DNA of 57,284 nucleotides from the NCBI RefSeq assembly GCF_034113385.1, contig NZ_JAXEXL010000008.1, positions 1-57,284 on the forward strand. Reading direction: 5' to 3'. Within the stretch, counting starts at the first letter, position 1. Every line of letters starts with the position of its first letter. This DNA is from Atopobium sp034113385 (lineage in GTDB: Bacteria; Actinomycetota; Coriobacteriia; Coriobacteriales; Atopobiaceae). The notes below the pieces were generated by a model that was given only the letters and a program-made list of their open reading frames with translations, had not been told where the DNA came from and did not search any database. Below, one piece after another: positions 51,108 to 57,284 of the stretch. The translations under genes and the position numbers were made by a program.

Positions 51108-52203
51108 AGTAACCGTAGCCTCCCCTCTCCTGATCACGAACAATATGGCCACCCTCAAGAGCAATAACACGCTTACGCATGGAATCAACCATTTCACGGT
51201 CATGCGTTGCCATCAAGACGGTGGTGCCCGTACGGTTAATACGCTCAAGCAGCTTCATGATGCCCAATGAAATTGCAGGGTCAAGATTACCAGTTGGCTC
51301 GTCACATACCAGCAGTGGTGGGCGATTAACCATGGCGCGGGCAACAGAAACGCGCTGCTGCTCACCACCGGAAAGCTGATCAGGATAGCTGTCCATCTTG
51401 TCACCCAGACCTACAAGGCGCAATACCTCGGGAACCTGTGCTCGAATAACCGAACGAGGTTTACCAATGCACTCCAAAGCAAACGCAACGTTTTCATACG
51501 TAGTTTTACCAGGGAGCAATTTAAAGTCTTGGAATACGCAGCCAATTTGACGGCGCAAATACGGGACTTTCCAGTTGCGCATGTTGGTAAGATCCTGACC
51601 AGCAACAATAACCTGACCAGAACTTGCCTTAAGTTCACGGGTAAGCAGGCGCAAAAACGTAGACTTACCAGAACCAGAATGTCCAACCAAGAATACAAAC
51701 TCGCCTGCATATACGTCCAGGCTTACATCTTGCAAAGCTGGTTTATTGGGCTGAGCATCATATACCTTGGAAACATTGCGCAAAGAAATGACGGGCTTGG
51801 AAGAGCGCGGCATAGATGGCTCTACCGGCTCATTGCTTGACGTGATGGGTGCAAAAGCCGTAGTAAAACCTTCGGTGGTGGCAATGCGCTGGGCTTCTTT
51901 GATGGCCTCAGATTGATCGGAGTTTGCTGCCGATGCATCTGGTGCGCCGTCCGAAAAACTCGGCACGTTAGCTGCGCTGGGTACATGAGCTGCGTCTGAT
52001 GCAGGTATAGTGTTGTTAGGAATAACGATGTTCGGTACGTCCTCAGAGGTAGAAGACGTAGGAACCTGATGAGTAGCCTGTGGTGCAGAGCTAGTTACGT
52101 GTGCTGCGTCCACAGCCGCGATGTCAGGAACCGCGGACGAGGTTGGAACAGCTGCTCCGGCTACGTCATCTCGTCGCTCGTCGCTGACGAAATGGTTTGC
52201 CAC
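51094..52203 (-). CDS. ftsE: Cell-division ATPase FtsE with a long N-terminal extension
   Basis: 369 residues, against about 225 for normal FtsE. It starts at a GTG with AAGGAG five bases upstream, so the long form looks genuine; the internal ATG at residue 131 has only a weak site. Residues 1-135 are Ala/Ser/Asp/Pro/Thr-rich, acidic and probably disordered. The ABC domain has Walker A GHSGSGKST (174-182), CVFQDFKLL Q-loop, LSGGEQQRVSVARAM signature, LLVCDEPTGNLD Walker B and MATHDREMV H-loop. It powers FtsX. Only family knowledge supports the division role. Confidence 0.94.
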   Translation of the reverse strand: MANHFVSDERRDDVAGAAVPTSSAVPDIAAVDAAHVTSSAPQATHQVPTSSTSEDVPNIVIPNNTIPASDAAHVPSAANVPSFSDGAPDASAANSDQSEAIKEAQRIATTEGFTTAFAPITSSNEPVEPSMPRSSKPVISLRNVSKVYDAQPNKPALQDVSLDVYAGEFVFLVGHSGSGKSTFLRLLTRELKASSGQVIVAGQDLTNMRNWKVPYLRRQIGCVFQDFKLLPGKTTYENVAFALECIGKPRSVIRAQVPEVLRLVGLGDKMDSYPDQLSGGEQQRVSVARAMVNRPPLLVCDEPTGNLDPAISLGIMKLLERINRTGTTVLMATHDREMVDSMRKRVIALEGGHIVRDQERGGYGYYGSI

Positions 52204-52340
52204 AAGAGCTCCTTACTGCGTTTAAGGTACAGATACGTATGCTATTCTACCAAAGCCATCGTGAGCTTATACAACCACCACGTTGTCTGCAGAGAAAACC
52301 TACGGGGAGCACAGAGCACTTTGCAGTATTTTGCAAAGAA

Positions 52341-53219
52341 TTACTTCACCCCAAGTTCCGAAAAGCCCTCACCAAATGCCTCGTATACCTCAGAAATAAC
52401 CACCACGGCTTCGGAATCTATATCTTCCACGATGGATTTCAAAAAGTTAACTTCTCCACGGCTAAGCACTACAAACAGCATGGGCTTACTGTTGCCAGAC
52501 CACACGCCACGTGCCTGGATTTCCGTGCAGCCGCGCTTCATTTCATACATGACAGCGTTGGCAATACGCTCGTGTTTCTCGGAAATGATGTACGCAGCAC
52601 GCGTAGTAGAAGGGCCGTCCACCACATAGTCCAACACGCGACAACAAATAAACATACAGATAACTGCATACAAAGCATTGCTGAGCGAGAAAACCGGAAT
52701 GGATGCCACAATAACTATGAGGTCAATAGCAATTGATGCCGTACCCACCGAGAAGGAACTGTGGCTTGCAATAATTTGCGCAATGATGTCTGTGCCACCC
52801 GTGTTGCCACCAGAACGGAACACCAAGCCCAAGCCAATACCCGCAATAACACCGCCCCAGATGGATGCTAACAGCAAGTCACCGCTGCTCAAAACCGGAA
52901 GGACAGGAGCAAGAGCATCCAACGCAATGCTGGAGCATACAATTCCTGCAATGGTACGAGCCAAATAACGCTTACCGCCAGTGCGCACTACAGGAATGAG
53001 CAAAAAGGCATTAGCCAAAAGTGTTTGGGCGCCAACGGGAATCTCTAGTCCCACCTGTGCACCCAGTGCATGAATAATGGTTGCTACACCTGTTATGCCA
53101 CCAGCAGCCAGACCATTAGGTACTTGGAAGCAGTCAATTCCCACGGCAAAAAATAAGGAGCCCACAATAATTAAAAATGCATCGCGAATATCGCCGCGGT
53201 GAATAATATGACGCTTCAT
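52341..53219 (-). CDS. YitT-family membrane protein (DUF161 plus DUF2179)
   Basis: Start at the ATG at 53219 after AAGGGAGG. 292 residues. Five or six hydrophobic helices in the first 200 residues, with VGIDCFQVPNGLAAGGITGVA and FRSGGNTGGTDIIAQII, the family's hallmark glycine loops. The soluble C-terminal DUF2179 (about 215-292) has AAYIISEKHERIANAVM and LFVVLSRGEVNFLKSIVEDID. The function is unknown; the DUF2179 domain may bind a nucleotide. It lies between prfB and ftsE with a short gap to each. A 7-bp hairpin without U-tract (52319-52338) follows the stop. Confidence 0.9.
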   Translation of the reverse strand: MKRHIIHRGDIRDAFLIIVGSLFFAVGIDCFQVPNGLAAGGITGVATIIHALGAQVGLEIPVGAQTLLANAFLLIPVVRTGGKRYLARTIAGIVCSSIALDALAPVLPVLSSGDLLLASIWGGVIAGIGLGLVFRSGGNTGGTDIIAQIIASHSSFSVGTASIAIDLIVIVASIPVFSLSNALYAVICMFICCRVLDYVVDGPSTTRAAYIISEKHERIANAVMYEMKRGCTEIQARGVWSGNSKPMLFVVLSRGEVNFLKSIVEDIDSEAVVVISEVYEAFGEGFSELGVK

Positions 53220-53262
53220 TGTGCCTCCCTTATATTGCATGAATCAAATGAATGGTTCTATT

Positions 53263-54396
53263 TTATCCAATATCTGTAATACCAGAGTTTGGTTTACCAG
53301 CTGCTACCCAACGATGATATCCAATAATAAACTCATCAAGTTCGCCATTTTCCAAAATGGCGTTTACTTTCCCCGTTTCTACACTTGTTCTCAAATCTTT
53401 AACCATTTGATAGGGGTACAACACATAGCTGCGAATTTGATTGCCAAAAGAAATATCATGCTTGGGGCCACGCAACTCATCCAGCTCTGCCTCGCGCTCT
53501 GCCTTTTTTAGCTCATACAAACGGCTACGCAAGATTTGCATGGCAAAAGCCTTGTTTTGCAATTGGCTCCGTTCATTTTGGCACGTAACTACAATGCCTG
53601 TTGGTAAATGCGTAATGCGCACCGCAGAGTCCGTGGTATTAACACCCTGCCCACCATGCCCAGATGCATGGTATACATCAATGCGCAGGTCATTAGGGTC
53701 AATCTGCACGTCCACATCTGCGGGCAAGACTGGAATAACCTCTACGCCAGCAAACGAGGTCTGGCGACGCTTCTTGTCATCTGTCGGAGAAATGCGCACC
53801 AAACGATGCACACCCTGCTCTGCCCTGAGCATGCCGTAAGCGTTTTCCCCAGCAACAGTAAAGGTTGCACGATCAATGCCAATCACTTCAGCAGTAGGTG
53901 CATCATTGATGGTGACCTTCCACCCACGTAACGCACAGTATTTCAGATACATATGGAACAGCATATCGGCCCAATCCTGAGCCTCAAGTCCACCCTGGCC
54001 TGGCGTTACGGTAACAATGGCATCACCATGATCAAACTCCTCGGTAAACCAACTTGCCAGTTCAAGTTCTGTAAGCTGCGCCTCGAGTTTCTCGATAAGG
54101 TCAGACGCTTCCACCCTAAAGGCTTCATCTGCTGTCTCATCCGCAAGCTGCAAAGCAACCTGAGCATCTTCCAACCAGGTTTTGATATCTGCCACACGAG
54201 CAATGGTCTGCTTGGCGCGCGTGAGCTTCTCCATGGTCACGCGTGCAGCTGCTGCATCGTTCCAAAAATCAGCGGCCGAGCTCACACATTCGAGCTCGGC
54301 AACCGTTTGCTGCAAAGTATCTATGTGCAAAAACACCTGCGCATGAGCCAGACGTTCCTCTAGCTCATGCAGCAGAGACGGTGTTACTTCAACCAT
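53263..54396 (-). CDS. prfB: Peptide chain release factor 2, with SPT in place of SPF
   Basis: 377 residues. The GGQ catalytic motif is intact (HGGQGVNTTDSAVR, Gln250), and the helical domain 1 (1-125) is normal. The stop-codon tripeptide, SPF in standard RF2, reads S203-P204-T205 (VRISPTDDKKRRQTSF; codons TCT CCG ACA). The frame is uninterrupted from ATG to stop, so there is no programmed +1 frameshift at an internal UGA. It releases peptides at UGA and UAA. The ATG shares TAATG with the secA stop, so synthesis is coupled to SecA. Confidence 0.94.
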   Translation of the reverse strand: MVEVTPSLLHELEERLAHAQVFLHIDTLQQTVAELECVSSAADFWNDAAAARVTMEKLTRAKQTIARVADIKTWLEDAQVALQLADETADEAFRVEASDLIEKLEAQLTELELASWFTEEFDHGDAIVTVTPGQGGLEAQDWADMLFHMYLKYCALRGWKVTINDAPTAEVIGIDRATFTVAGENAYGMLRAEQGVHRLVRISPTDDKKRRQTSFAGVEVIPVLPADVDVQIDPNDLRIDVYHASGHGGQGVNTTDSAVRITHLPTGIVVTCQNERSQLQNKAFAMQILRSRLYELKKAEREAELDELRGPKHDISFGNQIRSYVLYPYQMVKDLRTSVETGKVNAILENGELDEFIIGYHRWVAAGKPNSGITDIG

Positions 54397-57158
54397 TAAC
54401 GATTCCTACCGTGGCAATTCTTGAATTTCTTACCGCTTCCGCAAGGGCAGGGGTCATTGCGACCAACACCTGCATACGGGTCGCTTTCGGATTTAATATA
54501 CGTGCGAGGCTTGTCCTGGCCAGCTACCACCTGCTTACCAGCAGCGTTTAGAGTGGCATGCGGATTTTTGACACGTGCTAGGCCCATAGCAGAACTAGAG
54601 CCCTGATCACCATCAACCTCTGCAGGACCAGAATACGTTGCATTGGACAGACCATCATCCACCGGATCGGTGGGTGCAACAGCAAGCTCCATACGCAAAA
54701 CGGTGCGAATGAAGTCCTCATACATGGTGCTTACCAACTCGGAAAATGCCTGATATGCCTCGCTACGATACTCCATCAAAGGATCGCGCTGACCAAAGCC
54801 ACGCAGGCCAATACCTGTCTTAAGATAGTCCATTTCCTGCAGATAAGCCATCCAGCGGGTGTCAATAACACGCAGCATAACCTGAGTTGCAAGAGCACTC
54901 ATAATGTCATCACCAATGCGCTTTGCCTTATTGGTATAGGCGCTAAAGACAAACTCAGAAACCGTTTCCACAATTTCCTGGCTATCCATAGAGGTAGAAA
55001 TCTTGGGCAAGTCTTGTTCTTCTATGCCCGTAAGTTCTTCAAGCCACTTAAGAAGACCTTCGATGTCCCAATCCTCTGCAGACACAGCAGCCGAGCAGTA
55101 ATTTTGCACTTCTCGCTCGACGGTATCGTAGGTAACTTCCTCAACATGATCCGTTAAATCTTTGCCGTCCAGAATCTTGTTGCGCTCCTCATAGATTACC
55201 TGACGCTGCTTATTCATAACGTCATCGTAATCCAGAACGTTCTTACGCATAGAGAAGTTGATTTCCTCAACCTTGCGCTGAGCACCTTCCACAGCCTTAG
55301 AGACAGACTTGGACTGAATGGGCTCATCGGAAGGCATTTCCGCACGCTCCATCCACTCCGCAATCTTGTCCATACGGTCGCCACCAAACAAGCGCATCAA
55401 ATCGTCTTGGAGTGAAAGGTAAAATTGAGTCTCTCCGGGGTCACCCTGACGGCCAGAACGTCCACGAAGCTGATTATCAATACGACGACTTTCATGGCGC
55501 TCGGTACCAATAACGCACAAACCACCAGCATCCTTTACATGCTCGCGCTCTGTTGCGCAAATCTCGCGCGCCTTTTCCAAAGCAGCTGCCTTCTGCTCAT
55601 CTGTAGCTTCCTCTAGATTAAGGCCTTGCTCCAAAAGAAGATCATCTGCCAAGAACTGAGGATTGCCACCGAGCAAAATATCTGTACCACGACCAGCCAT
55701 GTTAGTTGCAATAGTTACCGCACCTTCGCGACCAGCTTGTGCAACAATGGCGGCCTCACGCTCATGAAACTTAGCGTTTAGTACGTTATGAGCAATGCCT
55801 CGTTTATTGAGCAAACGAGACAAGCGCTCAGAGTTCTCAATGGAAACCGTACCAACCAAGACGGGCTGGCCAGATTTATGGCGCTCAATTACATCCTGTG
55901 CAACCGCATTGAACTTATCGTCAATAGTGCGATACACCAAGTCAACGTTGTCAATACGAGCAACAGGCCTGTTGGGTGGTATTGCCTGAACAGGCAGGTT
56001 ATAAATCTCACGGAACTCCGCATCCTCAGTCATGGCAGTACCGGTCATGCCAGAGAGCTTCTTGTACAGACGGAAGTAATTTTGCAGCGTAATAGTGGCA
56101 AGCGTCTGATTTTCTTCGCGTACGTATACGCCTTCCTTGGCCTCAATTGCCTGGTGCAGACCTTCCGAATAGCGACGACCTTCCATAATGCGGCCAGTAA
56201 ACTCGTCAACAATTTTGACTTCACCATCTGTAACAACATACTGCTGATCACGATGGAACATATACTGCGCCTTAAGTGCCTGCTGCAGATGGTTGACGAG
56301 CTGACCAGAAATATCAGCATACAAATCATCAATTCCAAGCGCACGTTCTACCTTCTTAAGGCCCTGCTCAGTAGTGGCAATGGTGTGCTTAGCCTCATCC
56401 ATCTCAAAATCTTCTTCGGGGATAAGACCACGAACCGCGCGCGCAAAATCCTTGTATGTACTTGCAGATTTAGAACCAGCACCAGAAATAATAAGTGGTG
56501 TACGAGCTTCATCAATCAAGATGGAGTCAACCTCGTCCACGATAGTAAAGTTATGTCCACGCTGAACACGCATGCTTGCGCGCGTAACCATGTTATCACG
56601 CAGATAGTCAAAACCAAACTCGGAGTTAGTGCCATACGTTACATCTGCCTGATATGCAGGTTTCTTAAGCATGAGAGGCATGCCATTTTGCAGCAAGCCA
56701 ACATTCATACCCATATAGTGATACAGCTGACCCATCCATTCGCTATCGCGCTTGGCTAGGTAGTCATTAACGGTAACAATATGAACACCGTTACCAGAAA
56801 TTGCATTGAGATAGCCCGCCAGCGTCGAAACAAGCGTTTTGCCTTCACCTGTTTTCATCTCGGCAATCATGCCACGATGTAACGCTGCGCCACCAATAAG
56901 CTGGACAGGAAAGTGACGCATACCCAACACGCGACCAGATGCCTCACGAACCGCAGCAAATGCCTCGGGCATCATGTCATCTAAAGGCTCACCCTTTGCG
57001 TAGCGCTCACGAAACTCAGCAGTTTTACCCTTGAGCTCATCTTCGCTCAAAGCTGCAAACTGCTCATTTAAATCTTCGACGCGCGCCGCAACCTTCTCGA
57101 ATTCCTTGAGTTCCTTATCGGAACCGATTGAAAGTAGTTTAGAAAAGAAACCTGGCAT
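54396..57158 (-). CDS. secA: Preprotein translocase ATPase SecA
   Basis: 920 residues, typical. Walker A AEMKTGEGKTLVSTLAG near residue 95, Walker B VDEVDSILIDEARTPLIISG near 205, RFYSLEQ-type LSGMTGTAMTEDAEF, VGTVSIENSERLS, NMAGRGTDILLGGNP and RRIDNQLRGRSGRQGDPG in the second motor domain. The C-terminal zinc motif NDPCPCGSGKKFKNCHG is present. It drives secretion through SecYEG, also needed for the VWA protein described above. AAGGAAG precedes the ATG. Confidence 0.97.
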   Translation of the reverse strand: MPGFFSKLLSIGSDKELKEFEKVAARVEDLNEQFAALSEDELKGKTAEFRERYAKGEPLDDMMPEAFAAVREASGRVLGMRHFPVQLIGGAALHRGMIAEMKTGEGKTLVSTLAGYLNAISGNGVHIVTVNDYLAKRDSEWMGQLYHYMGMNVGLLQNGMPLMLKKPAYQADVTYGTNSEFGFDYLRDNMVTRASMRVQRGHNFTIVDEVDSILIDEARTPLIISGAGSKSASTYKDFARAVRGLIPEEDFEMDEAKHTIATTEQGLKKVERALGIDDLYADISGQLVNHLQQALKAQYMFHRDQQYVVTDGEVKIVDEFTGRIMEGRRYSEGLHQAIEAKEGVYVREENQTLATITLQNYFRLYKKLSGMTGTAMTEDAEFREIYNLPVQAIPPNRPVARIDNVDLVYRTIDDKFNAVAQDVIERHKSGQPVLVGTVSIENSERLSRLLNKRGIAHNVLNAKFHEREAAIVAQAGREGAVTIATNMAGRGTDILLGGNPQFLADDLLLEQGLNLEEATDEQKAAALEKAREICATEREHVKDAGGLCVIGTERHESRRIDNQLRGRSGRQGDPGETQFYLSLQDDLMRLFGGDRMDKIAEWMERAEMPSDEPIQSKSVSKAVEGAQRKVEEINFSMRKNVLDYDDVMNKQRQVIYEERNKILDGKDLTDHVEEVTYDTVEREVQNYCSAAVSAEDWDIEGLLKWLEELTGIEEQDLPKISTSMDSQEIVETVSEFVFSAYTNKAKRIGDDIMSALATQVMLRVIDTRWMAYLQEMDYLKTGIGLRGFGQRDPLMEYRSEAYQAFSELVSTMYEDFIRTVLRMELAVAPTDPVDDGLSNATYSGPAEVDGDQGSSSAMGLARVKNPHATLNAAGKQVVAGQDKPRTYIKSESDPYAGVGRNDPCPCGSGKKFKNCHGRNR

Positions 57159-57182
57159 GTTACTTCCTTGCCTGCATACAAC

Positions 57183-57284
57183 TTATAGATAATGCTTTGC
57201 ACATAATTCTTCAATCTGTAACTTTATCAATCCTAAGACAAAGCCTTGTGCAAGATAGGACCCATCACCATAAATACGCAGACT
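57183..57284 (-). CDS. C-terminal end of an unidentified gene, cut by window edge
   Basis: A frame open from the window edge to a TAA at 57183-57185 gives 33 residues ending in GFVLGLIKLQIEELCAKHYL. It stops 24 bases before the secA ATG, a normal intergenic distance, with no terminator between. Too little is visible to assign a family; it could also be chance. Confidence 0.4.
   Translation of the reverse strand, partial: SLRIYGDGSYLAQGFVLGLIKLQIEELCAKHYL

Noticed and set aside
52319..52338. Terminator after the YitT gene
   Set aside because: A 7-bp stem CTTTGCA/TGCAAAG starts 3 bases past the stop, but no U-tract follows, so it is not called as a terminator.
55788..56759. 323-residue plus-strand open frame within secA
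   Set aside because: Antisense to intact SecA motor motifs; no start context and no domain.
1..57284. CRISPR arrays, insertion sequences, rRNA or ordinary tRNA genes
   Set aside because: I saw no regularly spaced repeats with unique spacers, no transposase, and no cloverleaf other than the tRNA-like part of tmRNA.

Overview
The window comes from a low-to-mid G+C actinobacterium, most likely of the Coriobacteriia (Atopobium/Lancefieldella/Olsenella-like). This is inferred from gene content and protein character: a TsaB-RimI-TsaD triple fusion, a Gram-positive tad locus with no secretin, an actinobacterial-type tmRNA tag ending in ALAA, and a class I ribonucleotide reductase. No 16S rRNA gene is present to confirm it. 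Nearly everything reads on the minus strand. Only a FemAB-like gene (about 16.7-17.7 kb) and a Fic gene (about 24.5-25.5 kb) read on the plus strand.

Layout in coordinate order: 1-1.5 kb, an amidohydrolase cut by the window edge. 1.7-4.9 kb, a polar amino-acid ABC transporter (Tat-type binding lipoprotein, permease, ATPase) closed by a terminator. 5.1-15.5 kb, a tight operon transcribed glmM, glmS, acpS, nnrE/nnrD fusion, alr, uracil-DNA glycosylase, tsaE, tsaB-rimI-tsaD; it mixes cell-wall precursor synthesis with metabolite repair, DNA repair and t6A tRNA modification. 15.6-16.5 kb, rplM-rpsI with its own promoter and terminator. 16.7-22.1 kb, a FemAB peptidoglycan-bridge-type transferase and, convergent to it, patB-like, PRD regulator and M20 dipeptidase genes. 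22.3-24.3 kb, a fructose-type PTS (EIIA and EIIBC). 24.5-25.5 kb, Fic. 25.6-29.3 kb, nrdA-nrdB behind a promoter overlapped by NrdR-like boxes.

29.5-44.1 kb holds a complete Gram-positive Tad/Flp pilus locus: prepilin peptidase, two Flp pilins, CpaB, TadZ, TadA, TadB, TadC, a DUF192 protein, a large coiled-coil protein with a DivIVA-like segment, three TadE/TadG-like minor pilins, a membrane-anchored solute-binding-like protein and a secreted VWA protein with a C-terminal FctA-like pilin domain. The last two, with the coiled-coil protein, are the least standard part of the window. An AT-rich spacer follows.

45.1-50.1 kb contains ssrA (tmRNA), a DUF1275 membrane protein, a rubredoxin, smpB, a TPR gene and rnr, so the trans-translation RNA, its protein partner and the associated RNase lie within 5 kb. 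50.2-57.2 kb contains ftsE-ftsX, a YitT-family membrane protein, and secA-prfB with overlapping stop/start codons. The clearest points of interest are the extended tad locus, two dispersed perfect palindromes with a shared core and covarying arms, three separate short tandem-repeat tracts (upstream of fic, inside nrdA, upstream of patB), a non-canonical SPT tripeptide in RF2, and long extra tails on FtsE and AcpS.
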